64,000 bases of DNA, taken from contig JAUHWL010000002.1 of NCBI GenBank assembly GCA_030424545.1, positions 186,001-250,000 of the forward strand. Direction: 5' to 3'. The position numbers and the translations under genes are program-made. How positions within the stretch are numbered: the first letter of the stretch is position 1; each line of letters opens with the position of its first letter. Positions 44,623 through 54,332 of this stretch are shown here, one piece after another. Origin of the DNA: Bacteroidia bacterium (GTDB lineage: Bacteria; Bacteroidota; Bacteroidia; Flavobacteriales; Schleiferiaceae). Under the pieces are notes generated by a model. The model worked only from the letters and a program-made list of their open reading frames with translations. It was not told the origin of the DNA and searched no databases.

Positions 44623-45549
44623 ATGAAAATTTCTGTAATTGGTGCAGGCAATGTTGGAGCTAGTGTTGCCGAGTATATCGCAATGAAAGAGTTAGCTTCT
44701 ACCGTTGTTTTGCTTGATATTAAAGAAGGTTTTGCCGAAGGTAAAGCCATGGACTTGAATCAATGTGCTACATTAAATGGTTTTAACAGCCACGTTGTGG
44801 GTACAACAAACGATTATTCTAAAACAGCGGGTAGTAAAGTTGTGGTGATTACTTCTGGTATTCCTCGTAAACCAGGTATGACGCGCGAAGAATTGATTGG
44901 TACCAATGCAGGAATTGTAAAATCTGTTACCGCGAGTGTTCTTGAGCATAGCCCAGAAGCCATTATTGTTGTGATTAGCAACCCAATGGATACTATGACG
45001 TATTTGAGCGCAAAAACAAGTGGTTTGCCTAAAAACAGAATTATTGGTATGGGCGGAACTTTAGATAGCGCACGTTTTAAATACCGTTTGTCTGAAGCGT
45101 TAAACTGCAACCCAAACGATTTACAAGGTACCGTAATTGGTGGCCATGGCGATACTACCATGATTCCTTTAACACGTTTGGCTAGCTACCAAAGCACACC
45201 AGTTTCTGATCACCTAAGCGCAGAAGCATTAGAAGAAGTAAGTGCAAAAACAATGGTTGGTGGAGCTACATTAACCAAACTTTTAGGTACTTCGGCTTGG
45301 TATGCCCCAGGTGCTGCAGGTGCACGTTTGGTTGAGGCAATTGTACGCGACCAAAAAATTGTAATGCCTTGTTCTGTTTATTTAGAAGGTGAATATGGCC
45401 AGAGCGATATTTGTATGGGTGTACCTGTACGTATTGGCGTTAATGGTTGGGAAGAAGTAATTGATTACAAACTAAACGCAGAAGAGCAAGCTAAATTTAA
45501 CGCAAGCGCTGATGCTGTTAGAAATATGAATAACGCTTTAGAGTTGTAA
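44623..45549 (+). CDS. mdh: malate dehydrogenase
   Basis: A 308-residue NAD-dependent enzyme of the LDH-like MDH group. The Rossmann loop is IGAGNVGASVAEY (~4-16), LDIKEG (~32-37) carries the NAD-specific Asp, IPRKPGMTR (~80-88) holds the substrate-binding arginines, SNPMDTMTY (~115-123) follows and the catalytic His is in GGHGDTTMIP (~171-180). It interconverts malate and oxaloacetate in the TCA cycle. It ends at a strong terminator and is monocistronic. Confidence 0.95.
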   Translation: MKISVIGAGNVGASVAEYIAMKELASTVVLLDIKEGFAEGKAMDLNQCATLNGFNSHVVGTTNDYSKTAGSKVVVITSGIPRKPGMTREELIGTNAGIVKSVTASVLEHSPEAIIVVISNPMDTMTYLSAKTSGLPKNRIIGMGGTLDSARFKYRLSEALNCNPNDLQGTVIGGHGDTTMIPLTRLASYQSTPVSDHLSAEALEEVSAKTMVGGATLTKLLGTSAWYAPGAAGARLVEAIVRDQKIVMPCSVYLEGEYGQSDICMGVPVRIGVNGWEEVIDYKLNAEEQAKFNASADAVRNMNNALEL

Positions 45550-45573
45550 AAAGCAATTCTTATTACATAAAAA

Positions 45574-45608
45574 AAAGGTGCTGAACTTTAAATTTCAGCA
45601 CCTTTTTT
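45574..45608. terminator. bidirectional terminator
   Basis: AAAGGTGCTGAA pairs with TTCAGCACCTTT and is flanked by A and T runs, between convergent genes. Confidence 0.9.
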
Positions 45609-45621
45609 ATTTGCGTTTTGT

Positions 45622-48366
45622 TTAGTGTTGTACCACAATGCGTTGGTGGTAGTTTTTGGTTCCGCTAGCAAGGTGCAAAACGTAAATTCCGTTGGGCACA
45701 TGCGCTACATTCATCTCTGTTTTTAATTTTTGCACGGGTTCTACAATGAGCAACTGCCCGGTTAAAGAATATAATTTTATGGTGGCATTTTTAGTCTCAA
45801 ACTCCTCTGGAGTTTCTATGGTAACAATGCTTGTCGTAGGATTAGGGTAGGCTACAAGTGCTTGTGTTTTACCAAAAAAGTTTTCTTTAATACCAATATC
45901 TGGCGTGTATTGCTTGCCTTTGTAAAAAGTTACCCCGCCATCTTTGTTGCCCAAGATCATGTCAATAAACCCATCATTGTTAAGGTTTGCTACTGCTGGA
46001 GCATTGTTATAACCATTTTTAAGAACATGATCGGTTTGTACAAAAGTGGGAGTAAGAGAAAGCTTAATATTGGGTCTAAGCGTGCTGGTTGCTAGGTACG
46101 GCATAGCACATCCGTTTTGTGTATTCATATTCCAATTGCTTACATCTCCATAGGCATTTGCCGCAAATCCTACATCAGTATATTGTACAGGAATATTAGT
46201 GGTAGGAAAGTTTTTAGAAAAACAAATCTCTATGATTAAGTCGCTTTTACCGTCCCATAAAAATGGTACAGATAGCGTAATGTCGTTCCACCCATTCACA
46301 AAAGGATTTATATAGTCATACACCTGAGTTAGCCCTGTTTCCCATTGATTGATGACTTGTTTATTTACGTTTTTCATTTTTATTGAAAACCCTTGAGAAA
46401 CGTAATTAGAGGGCGTATTGGTAATAAAGAAGGATAGCTTGGTTATTTTACCATACTTAAATCCTTGAGCTATCAATTCGCTTGCACGAAACAGCAATTG
46501 GTTTCTTCCATTTCTTTTGGCGGTACCAAAAGGTGTGGTGTCAAAACCAGTAGTTGCAGTTGTGCCAGTACCAAGAGGCTTTATTATTTCTGTAGGAAGT
46601 GCCAGCACTTTCTCTAAACTGTCATATTGCAAAACCCCATTGTCTAAACTACCAACAAACAAATTAAGAGTATCATTTTTTCTAAATAAAACAGGTTTGC
46701 TGTTCCCTTCAATGGCGTTGTCTCCTGCCACGTTTACTCCGCCAAAATTTTGTGTAACTAAAGAAAATGTCGCGGGTACAGTACCGTTGTTTTTGTAATA
46801 ATTTAGGTTGCCAATTTCTTCACCAATTACTAGATCTAAGTAAAAATCACCATCAACATCAAATAAACAGGGTGCTGCTTTGTTGCCTACATCTATGCTT
46901 TGGTAGTTATTACCTACAAAAGTGAAAACAGGATTTGTTAGTGTGCCGGTATTTTCAAAATAAGTTAAGGTGCCATTATCTAAACCAACCAACATGTCCA
47001 AATCGGCATCCCCATCTAAATCTCCAAAGGTGGGATGTAGGTTATAACCAAGATTTAATTGAGAAATACCGTTTAGATCTTTGGTTATCAATGTGAATTC
47101 AGGTTTACTTTTAGAACCTGTATTTTGGTAATAACTTATGTATGAGGCATAGCCACCTAAACTAGTAGATTCACCGTAATTGGAAATAAATAAATCTACT
47201 TTACCGTCAAAGTCAATATCTACCAATACAGGTGTTGCGTCTTCTCCCAAGTCAATCATATGTTTTTGTAAAAAAGCACTGTCTTGAAAATTAAAAACAG
47301 GTGCTAGATTTGTGCCAGTGTTTTTATAGTACCATGTGGCATTTACGTTTTTAGATCCATTCACATTTGGCGCAACAATCAAATCTTTTTTAGAATCAAA
47401 ATCAACATCCTCGTAAAAGAATCCGGGAAACAAATTGATGTCTACGGGTGTATCATAAGCGGGGAATGTAGTGTCTTGCGAGCTCATAAAAGCAGAATCG
47501 GTTATGCCAGTGTTATACGCGGCAACACCATTGGAAAAAGAAACATCGCCAAGAACAATGTCTTTCAATCCGTTTCCATCTAAATCTATAATTAAAATAC
47601 TTGAGCCTGCATGCTGCCCTTTATTGCTTATTGAGCTTTGTTGATTTGGGTTTTCTGTTTTGGCTATTCCTTGGCACGCATCTAAAAATAGTGTATTGTT
47701 TAAGGAACCTTCTTCAAAACGCCCCCAACAAGATGTGTTGAGTTTGTAATCCAATCCACAGTTGGCAATGTTTTCATGCCATTCTACAATATTGCCTTGG
47801 GCAAAAGTAAAAATGTCCAAATCACCATCTTCATCAAGGTCAATGATTCCAGGGATGTCGGTAGCAAGTACATATAAATTAGAGTAAGAAGACCCATAAT
47901 TTGATTTTAAATAAGAACTATTCGGTATAGCCCAGCTAAAGCTTAAATCACTGCCTATTGATGTGTTTTCATAAACCCCAACGCCACCAGGAACAAAACA
48001 AAAAATATCTTTTTTTCCATCGCAATTATAATCTCTTAGCAACATCCATTCTTTAATTTCCGGAAAATGTTTAACGTATTCTTGCGCATAGCGGTATTTG
48101 CGAGAACCATTTACTAGTATGTTTAAAAAAGGAATTATTCTATTTCCTGACCGATCAAATGCCAAAAGGTCTTCAAATCCATCACCATTTAAATCAATGG
48201 TACTAAATTGGGGTTGATTAAAACCACCAGCCCAGGCCAAGGGTAAACTATCTCCGTTTACAATGACCAAATATTGGTTAGTTGCCTCAAAACCAAATTT
48301 GTTTTGTGCATTTGCAGAAAGTGCAAAAAGAATTCCTAGGCAAAAAATAAAGCGCTTTGCAACCAT
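45622..48366 (-). CDS. FG-GAP/VCBS-repeat T9SS surface protein
   Basis: A 914-residue secreted protein. The signal peptide ends at ALSANAQ (~21). The body has repeated FG-GAP/VCBS units with Asp-rich calcium-binding loops (DLNGDGFEDLL, DLDEDGDLDIF, DLDGNGLKDIV, DVDFDSKKDLI, DLDGDADLDML, NLNNDGFIDMI), forming one or two beta-propellers. A jelly-roll-like insert (~640-770) interrupts them. The last ~80 residues are a type A T9SS sorting domain (AYPNPTTS, LYSLTGQ, GIYVLHL). It is probably surface-displayed or released; the ligand is unknown. Transcribed alone, divergent from secDF. Confidence 0.88.
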   Translation of the reverse strand: MVAKRFIFCLGILFALSANAQNKFGFEATNQYLVIVNGDSLPLAWAGGFNQPQFSTIDLNGDGFEDLLAFDRSGNRIIPFLNILVNGSRKYRYAQEYVKHFPEIKEWMLLRDYNCDGKKDIFCFVPGGVGVYENTSIGSDLSFSWAIPNSSYLKSNYGSSYSNLYVLATDIPGIIDLDEDGDLDIFTFAQGNIVEWHENIANCGLDYKLNTSCWGRFEEGSLNNTLFLDACQGIAKTENPNQQSSISNKGQHAGSSILIIDLDGNGLKDIVLGDVSFSNGVAAYNTGITDSAFMSSQDTTFPAYDTPVDINLFPGFFYEDVDFDSKKDLIVAPNVNGSKNVNATWYYKNTGTNLAPVFNFQDSAFLQKHMIDLGEDATPVLVDIDFDGKVDLFISNYGESTSLGGYASYISYYQNTGSKSKPEFTLITKDLNGISQLNLGYNLHPTFGDLDGDADLDMLVGLDNGTLTYFENTGTLTNPVFTFVGNNYQSIDVGNKAAPCLFDVDGDFYLDLVIGEEIGNLNYYKNNGTVPATFSLVTQNFGGVNVAGDNAIEGNSKPVLFRKNDTLNLFVGSLDNGVLQYDSLEKVLALPTEIIKPLGTGTTATTGFDTTPFGTAKRNGRNQLLFRASELIAQGFKYGKITKLSFFITNTPSNYVSQGFSIKMKNVNKQVINQWETGLTQVYDYINPFVNGWNDITLSVPFLWDGKSDLIIEICFSKNFPTTNIPVQYTDVGFAANAYGDVSNWNMNTQNGCAMPYLATSTLRPNIKLSLTPTFVQTDHVLKNGYNNAPAVANLNNDGFIDMILGNKDGGVTFYKGKQYTPDIGIKENFFGKTQALVAYPNPTTSIVTIETPEEFETKNATIKLYSLTGQLLIVEPVQKLKTEMNVAHVPNGIYVLHLASGTKNYHQRIVVQH

Positions 48367-48468
48367 AAAAAATCACAATTATTAGTGTGCCTCAAAACTA
48401 AAATAAATCAATCTTAAAAATGAACTAGACTTAGCAAACGATTCATTAGGTTTTTATGGGTATAATTC

Positions 48469-48476
48469 TATATTTG
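48469..48476 (+). promoter_or_regulatory. candidate -7 box of secDF
   Basis: TATATTTG matches the TAnnTTTG consensus exactly and lies 37 bases before the ATG. A convincing -33 TTG was not found. Confidence 0.5.
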
Positions 48477-48513
48477 CGCGTTATTTCTGAACCCCCCTTT
48501 TTAACTAAGGAAA

Positions 48514-51500
48514 ATGCAAAATAAAGGAGTTATTACGCTATTTGCAGTTGTTTTTGCACTAGCATGTTTGTACGAGTTAAGTTTTACGTTTGTTGCCAGA
48601 AGCGTGCAAAGCGATGCACAAGAGTTTGCTGGCGGAGATGTTGCTAAAGAAAATCGGTATCTCGATTCAATGTCTAACCTTGAAGTTTATCCTGGACTAG
48701 GGTATACATATCGCGAAGTGAAAAACCGCGAAATGAATCTTGGTCTTGACCTTAAAGGTGGAATGAATGTGATTCTTGAAGTATCTGTAAAGGATGTAAT
48801 CAAAGGGATTGCCAATGATTCTAGAGACCCGTTAATGGCGCAAGCTTTAGATAATACAGATAAAGCCCAAGCCAGTACTCAAGGCGCTTATGTAGAATCT
48901 TTTTTTACAGAACTAGATAAGTTAAATCAAGCCACAGGTGCACCACGCCCATATTCTGACCCAACCTTGTTTGGTACACCAGAAATGTCTGATGTATTAG
49001 GATTTAATGCAACAGATGATGCAATTAAAGATAAAATTAGAGGTGATGTTGATGCGGCAGTTATCAACGTGTTTACGGTTTTAAGAGCTCGTATTGATCA
49101 ATTTGGTGTTATTCAGCCCAACATCCAACGCTTAGAAAATTCTGGACGAATTTTAATTGAACTTCCGGGAGTAAAAGATCCTACAAGGGTTCAAAAGCTT
49201 TTACAAAGTACTGCCGAACTACAGTTTTGGAGATTGTATGAAGGAAGCGAAGTCTTTGGATTTTTAATTCAGACCAATGAAAAGCTACGCAGCATTGTAG
49301 AGCGCCCCGCATATTTAGATTCTAACTCTACAGCAAGTGCTGTAGAAGATGAGGCCATGCCAGAAGATGTTTCTGTAATTGAAGAAGACTCTGCAGTTGC
49401 GGCAACAGAGATAGAAAATGTAGAAGATTCTGCACTAGCCGATAACGAAGTTGCTAATGACTCAACATTACAAGAACAACAGTTTAACCCATTATTTGAG
49501 GTGTTTGCGCCTTACATAGACCAAAACAACAATCCTTTACCAGGACCAAGAGTTGGTTATGCAGCTATAAAAGACACGCATAAAATAAATGAGTATTTAA
49601 GAATGCCTCAGGTGCGTGCTTTGCTTCCACCAACCATGCGTTATGCTAAATTTTTATGGACACACAAGCCAGAAAAAGATTCTGATATTTTATTCTTAAT
49701 TGCTGTACAAGGCAATAGAGACAATAAACCTGATTTAGACGGAGGTGTAGTAGTTAACGCCCGTAAAGATATTGATGAGTTTAACCGCCCAGTTGTAAGT
49801 ATGACGATGAATGGCGTGGGTGCTCAGAAATGGCAAAAACTTACTGCCGAAGCCGCACAGCAAGATCCAAAACGAAGTGTTGGTGTTGTGTTAGATAATT
49901 ATGTTTATAGTTATCCGCAGGTACAAGGCGAGATTTCCGGAGGTCGCACACAAATTTCTGGACAGTTTACTACCGAAGAAGCAGATGACCTTGCCAACAT
50001 TTTACGTGCAGGTAAGTTAGATGCACCGGCTAAAATTATTCAAGCAGATGTTGTTGGACCTTCATTAGGTCAAGAGGCAATCAATGCAAGTTTCAGTTCG
50101 TTTATGATAGCGCTTTTACTGGTACTTGTTTATATGATTTTCTATTATAATCAGGCTGGTATGGTGGCAGATTTTGCCCTGATCACTAACATGTTCTTCA
50201 TTTTTGGAATATTAGATGCCATGGGTGCCGTGTTAACATTGCCTGGTATGGCGGGTATTGTGCTTACTATAGGTATGGCGGTAGATGCTAACGTGCTGAT
50301 TTTTGAACGTATTAGAGAAGAACTCAGTCAAGGCAAAGGGTTGCGCGCAGCACTTAAAGATGGTTACAAAAACTCTTACAGTGCAATTGTAGATGCCAAC
50401 GTAACCACACTCTTAACAGGTGTTATTTTATATTGGTTTGGTACAGGTCCAATTCGCGGGTTTGCTACAACCTTAATCATAGGTATCCTTACATCATTAT
50501 TCTGTGCCATCTTTATCTCTCGCTTAATTTTTGAATGGAGATTAAAAGGCGATAAAGAAGTTTCATTCTATACCTCAATCACTAAAAATTGGTGGTCTAA
50601 AGTGAACTTAGATTTCTTAGGAAAACGCAAAATGGCCTATATTATATCAGCCGTATTAATTGTTGTTTCTCTAGGAAGCTTGTTAACAAAAGGTTTAAAC
50701 CTGGGTGTAGATTTTCAAGGAGGTAGAAGTTATCAAGTAAGATTTGATCAGCCAGTAAGCGTATCAGACATTGCGGCAAGCCTTGGCGACCAATTTGTAG
50801 ATGAAAATGGTAATAAGTTTACTCCGATTGTAAAAACCCTTGGGGAACCAAATCAGGTAATTATCACAACAAATTACCGCATTAACGAAACGGGTGCTGA
50901 GACTGAAGAGGTAATTACAATGCAGCTGTATGAAGGGTTAAAAGGTTACTTTGAGACACCAATAGACAGTAAATCATTCTTAACAGATACAGAGTCAGGC
51001 ACTGGGTTAATTGCCACACGTGTTGTAGGACCAACCATTGCAGATGATATTAAAGTAGCTGCAATTTGGGCCATTGTTTTATCGCTTATTGTTGTGTTCT
51101 TGTATATCATGATCCGTTTCCGCAAATGGCAGTTTTCTCTTGGAGCCGTTGCCGCATTAACACATGATGTGATAATAGTTTTAGGAGCGTTCTCTTTGTT
51201 GAATGGTGTTTTACCTTTCCAATTAGAAATAGATCAGGCATTTATTGCGGCCATACTTACGGTAATTGGTTATTCATTAAACGATACCGTTGTTGTTTTT
51301 GACCGTATTAGAGAGTACTATGCGCATTATCATGCAAAACGTCCATTGTTTGATATTTTTAACGGTGCCATCAATCAAACATTAAGCAGAACATTCAATA
51401 CATCGGTAACTACATTCTTCGTAATGTTAATCATCTTCTTGTTTGGAGGTGAAGTAATTCGTGGATTTATGTTCGCCTTATTGTTAGGTATTATTGTGGG

Positions 51501-51576
51501 AACGTACTCTTCTATTTTCATAGCGAGTTCTGTAACGTTCGATAGCTTAAAAGATAAAGAGACAGATAAGGAGTAA
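48514..51576 (+). CDS. secDF: fused protein translocase subunit SecDF
   Basis: A 1,020-residue fusion of SecD and SecF, the usual form in Bacteroidota. SecD begins with one helix (~7-26) and the GLDLKGGMNV motif (~76-85); its six-helix block lies around residues 525-690. SecF begins near residue 710 with GVDFQGGRS (~730-738), and its five-helix block is ~850-1010. The proton-path motifs in the helices (GMAVDANVLIFERI, IGYSLNDTVVVFDRI) are intact. The proton motive force is used to help proteins leave the Sec channel, including the T9SS cargo and lipoproteins seen here. An acidic insert of about 55 residues (~270-325) interrupts the SecD periplasmic domain. Confidence 0.95.
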   Translation: MQNKGVITLFAVVFALACLYELSFTFVARSVQSDAQEFAGGDVAKENRYLDSMSNLEVYPGLGYTYREVKNREMNLGLDLKGGMNVILEVSVKDVIKGIANDSRDPLMAQALDNTDKAQASTQGAYVESFFTELDKLNQATGAPRPYSDPTLFGTPEMSDVLGFNATDDAIKDKIRGDVDAAVINVFTVLRARIDQFGVIQPNIQRLENSGRILIELPGVKDPTRVQKLLQSTAELQFWRLYEGSEVFGFLIQTNEKLRSIVERPAYLDSNSTASAVEDEAMPEDVSVIEEDSAVAATEIENVEDSALADNEVANDSTLQEQQFNPLFEVFAPYIDQNNNPLPGPRVGYAAIKDTHKINEYLRMPQVRALLPPTMRYAKFLWTHKPEKDSDILFLIAVQGNRDNKPDLDGGVVVNARKDIDEFNRPVVSMTMNGVGAQKWQKLTAEAAQQDPKRSVGVVLDNYVYSYPQVQGEISGGRTQISGQFTTEEADDLANILRAGKLDAPAKIIQADVVGPSLGQEAINASFSSFMIALLLVLVYMIFYYNQAGMVADFALITNMFFIFGILDAMGAVLTLPGMAGIVLTIGMAVDANVLIFERIREELSQGKGLRAALKDGYKNSYSAIVDANVTTLLTGVILYWFGTGPIRGFATTLIIGILTSLFCAIFISRLIFEWRLKGDKEVSFYTSITKNWWSKVNLDFLGKRKMAYIISAVLIVVSLGSLLTKGLNLGVDFQGGRSYQVRFDQPVSVSDIAASLGDQFVDENGNKFTPIVKTLGEPNQVIITTNYRINETGAETEEVITMQLYEGLKGYFETPIDSKSFLTDTESGTGLIATRVVGPTIADDIKVAAIWAIVLSLIVVFLYIMIRFRKWQFSLGAVAALTHDVIIVLGAFSLLNGVLPFQLEIDQAFIAAILTVIGYSLNDTVVVFDRIREYYAHYHAKRPLFDIFNGAINQTLSRTFNTSVTTFFVMLIIFLFGGEVIRGFMFALLLGIIVGTYSSIFIASSVTFDSLKDKETDKE

Positions 51577-51600
51577 TTATCTTTAGATATCATAATATGT

Positions 51601-51634
51601 AAAAGGCTTTGAGGATTTCTCAAAGCCTTTTTTT
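51601..51634 (+). terminator. Rho-independent terminator after secDF
   Basis: AAAGGCTTTGAG pairs with CTCAAAGCCTTT across a GATTT loop and is followed by a T run. Confidence 0.92.
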
Positions 51635-51772
51635 ATGTCTTGTTGATGAAACCCCTCTTGGGTTATACAAATAATAATCAACAGGTTTTTTAACGGATAT
51701 ACCAATCAGATGATAATAAAAGGCTTGTGTATTTAGGTTGAGGATGATCCGTTTTAGTGTGGAAAGTACTAT

Positions 51773-52996
51773 TTATTCGTCCTGTTTTTCGGGCAGCCTA
51801 AAAAACAATAAAGCCATAAAAAAGGCAAAGAAAAATACTCCAATTTGTCGGCTTAAAATGTTTTCTGAAACAAACAAAATACTGGTTAACAGTAAAAAAG
51901 CCGTAGATAAAACATCCTGCCTCTTTTTGTAAATACCAACTCCTATAATGGATAAAAAGAGCAACAACCCAAAAATTCCAGTGCTTAACCACGTGTTAAA
52001 ATATTCGTTATGCGTATTGTAGTTCCGCATTAAGTTTCGGTTCTGGTAAAGTGCATAACATTTGTTAAGTGTTTTTTGTATATCGCCAGCACCTACGCCT
52101 AATAACCAATTTTTCTTGCTTATTTCCCAATCACAATTGTAAATGGCATTTCTTGTATTTGTTGCATTTGCCGCCTCTAGCGTGGGTCTATCTGTGCCCG
52201 TGTGCAAAAGTTCGGCAATTCTATTGGCGGTTACAGGGTTGTACAATGCACCAACCGATAGAAGTAGTAAAAATCCACAAGCTGCTAATAACCCTCGCCA
52301 CTTAAAATTTTTGTAAAAAACGTAAACAGAACTAACCACAAGTCCGATTATTGGCATTCTAGAACCAAGCGTAAAAAGGGTGAATAGTAAAATGGATAGT
52401 GCCAAAAGTTGCAACCAAAATATCCAACTACGAATAGCTATTTTTTTTAAATCAGCTAGAATTATAAGTATGGCAAAGGCAATTATTGCTGCCATATACG
52501 TGGGGTGTACATGCGTAAAATCTTCTATAGAAATTCTTACAGCTACTTCTAAACCGGCAATTTCGTAATTAGGGTTAACCCCGAATATGGCCAATCTTAA
52601 AAGAATGTAAACAGAAAACAAAACGGTGCTTATGGTATAAAACGTAAGCACTTGTTTTTTTAAGTTTGGTACAAGAGTGCCGTGAATAAAGTAGAATGAA
52701 AGTGGAATTAATAGAAGTCCCAATTTCTTTTGAAAATCAAAAAAAGCCTCTCCTATATTTGAAGAGAAAGGTGCAAAACCAAAAAGCAAAAGCATATAGC
52801 CCATTAATAGAGCAATGGGAATGGGGATTGTTTTTAAGCTAGGTTTTTCTACAAAGAAAAATGACAGTAGCGAAAAAAAAAGCAATAGGATTAAGAAAAA
52901 ACTGCTAAAGTTTAGCGGTAGAAACGGAAATAAGACAAAAAGAAATGCTGTATAATACCAAGTTTTGGGTAAGTTAAGCTTTAACCAATTTTTCAT
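51773..52996 (-). CDS. O-antigen ligase/polymerase-like membrane protein
   Basis: A 407-residue protein with about 11 hydrophobic helices and one large loop near residues 260-325. GVGAGDIQ, NTHNEYFNTW and SENILSRQ match, in the same order, the membrane half of the fusion protein at 22164. The family contains WaaL ligases and Wzy polymerases, which cannot be told apart by sequence alone. It overlaps the upstream glycosyltransferase gene by 23 bases, so the two form an operon. It should act on lipid-linked glycan in the periplasm. Confidence 0.82.
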   Translation of the reverse strand: MKNWLKLNLPKTWYYTAFLFVLFPFLPLNFSSFFLILLLFFSLLSFFFVEKPSLKTIPIPIALLMGYMLLLFGFAPFSSNIGEAFFDFQKKLGLLLIPLSFYFIHGTLVPNLKKQVLTFYTISTVLFSVYILLRLAIFGVNPNYEIAGLEVAVRISIEDFTHVHPTYMAAIIAFAILIILADLKKIAIRSWIFWLQLLALSILLFTLFTLGSRMPIIGLVVSSVYVFYKNFKWRGLLAACGFLLLLSVGALYNPVTANRIAELLHTGTDRPTLEAANATNTRNAIYNCDWEISKKNWLLGVGAGDIQKTLNKCYALYQNRNLMRNYNTHNEYFNTWLSTGIFGLLLFLSIIGVGIYKKRQDVLSTAFLLLTSILFVSENILSRQIGVFFFAFFMALLFFRLPEKQDE

Positions 52997-54086
52997 CTAC
53001 AAAAGATTTTAAAGCCATTCTAAAGCGTTCTTCACTAAATAGTTCGGCATTTGCTCTAATGGTCTCTTTATCAAAAGCATCAAGCTTGCTACTTATTTCT
53101 AGTACACCTTTTGCAATAGATTCTGATGTTTGTTCCGAATAAAACACCCCAGTTTTATCTGCAACCACAGATTCTAAATAACCGCCTTTTTCTAAAGCCA
53201 ATACCGGTATGCCACATGCTTGTGCTTCAATAGAAGTAATGCCAAAATCTTCGTTTGCCGCAAGAATAAAAAAATCGGCATTTTTAATAAGTTCAACCAA
53301 ATTTTTAAATGGTTGATAGGGCATAATTTCTACATTAGGAGATGCCATAGCCTCCAGCTTTTTGCGCATTGGGCCAGTGCCAACTATTTTTAATTTGTGG
53401 TTGGGCAGCTGGGCATAGGCATTTAGGATAATGTCTAATTTTTTATATGGTACCATTCTAGAGACAACAATAGCGTAACCTTCGTCATTTTTTTGTTTGT
53501 TGTTTGGTACAAACAAATTGGTGTTGGCCGAAGGGTATATTACATGTGCTTCTCTTTTATAATTCTTTTTAATACGCTTTGCTATGTATTTAGAGTTCGC
53601 AATGAAATAATTTACATTGCTTGCTGTCTCTAAATCCCACTTTTTTATTTTATCTAACTGCGCAGAAAGTCTTTTTCTTAAGGTGTTAGATTTTATTTCT
53701 TTTAAATATTCTGTTTTTAAATCCCAAGCATAACGCATGGGTGTGTGGCAATAGCAAATGTGCATTTGGTCTTTTCCGGTAATCACTCCTTTTGCCACGG
53801 CATGCGAAGATGAAATGATTAAATCATACCCCGATAAGTCAAAAGATTCTATGCCGCGTCTAAACAAGGGTAAAAAATACCTGTAAATGCGTTTAGAAAA
53901 TGGTAAACGTTGTAAAAAAGAGGTGTTTGTTTTCTTGCCTTGTAAAATATATTCTCTTTGATTAGGATTTAAATGATCTATCAGGCAAAAAATATCGGCA
54001 TTGGGATAACATGCAAGAATCTGCTTAAAAACTTGTTCAGAACCGCCTAGGCCTATAAACCAATCATGTACGAGTGCAATCCGCAT
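52974..54086 (-). CDS. GT4 glycosyltransferase, WbaZ-like
   Basis: A 370-residue GT-B enzyme. The N-terminal domain starts IALVHDWFIGLGGSEQVF and includes SSSHAVAKGV and CYCHTPMRYAWD (~115-126), motifs characteristic of the WbaZ-like mannosyltransferase group. The donor-binding domain has VSRMVPYKKLD (~205-215), VGTGPMRKKLE and the E-x7-E motif as EDFGITSIE (~272-280). It probably transfers mannose or a related sugar from a nucleotide donor at the inner face of the membrane. It is encoded divergently from the ABC exporter pair of the same locus. Confidence 0.88.
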   Translation of the reverse strand: MRIALVHDWFIGLGGSEQVFKQILACYPNADIFCLIDHLNPNQREYILQGKKTNTSFLQRLPFSKRIYRYFLPLFRRGIESFDLSGYDLIISSSHAVAKGVITGKDQMHICYCHTPMRYAWDLKTEYLKEIKSNTLRKRLSAQLDKIKKWDLETASNVNYFIANSKYIAKRIKKNYKREAHVIYPSANTNLFVPNNKQKNDEGYAIVVSRMVPYKKLDIILNAYAQLPNHKLKIVGTGPMRKKLEAMASPNVEIMPYQPFKNLVELIKNADFFILAANEDFGITSIEAQACGIPVLALEKGGYLESVVADKTGVFYSEQTSESIAKGVLEISSKLDAFDKETIRANAELFSEERFRMALKSFVDEKLVKA

Positions 54087-54296
54087 TCAAAAAATATCTG
54101 CTAAAATGGTTAAATTCTTTTATTACACGTTAGCTTTTGGGTTTGCAACGTTAAGAATTTGTTTTCGCTTTGTTGCAGTTTTTATGCCATACTTTAACAT
54201 TAATTTCATGATTAGAAATTCATTTTTTTAAAAGAGAGGGGTATAAATTTCCTTTTTTTGAAAAGGCCAAGTATTTTTAAGCCCTTTGTTTATTGC

Positions 54297-54304
54297 TATT
54301 TTTG
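54297..54304 (+). promoter_or_regulatory. candidate -7 box of second ABC exporter operon
   Basis: TATTTTTG matches TAnnTTTG exactly. It falls between two possible TTG starts of the permease gene and therefore supports the downstream one at 54333. The intergenic region 54087-54296 shows no other feature. Confidence 0.5.
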
Positions 54305-54332
54305 CGCGCATTTAAAAAGAAATTTTCAACCC

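Noticed and set aside
54258-54332. longer N-terminus of the second export permease
   Set aside because: An exact TAnnTTTG promoter box lies inside this extension, and the shorter product fits the family length.
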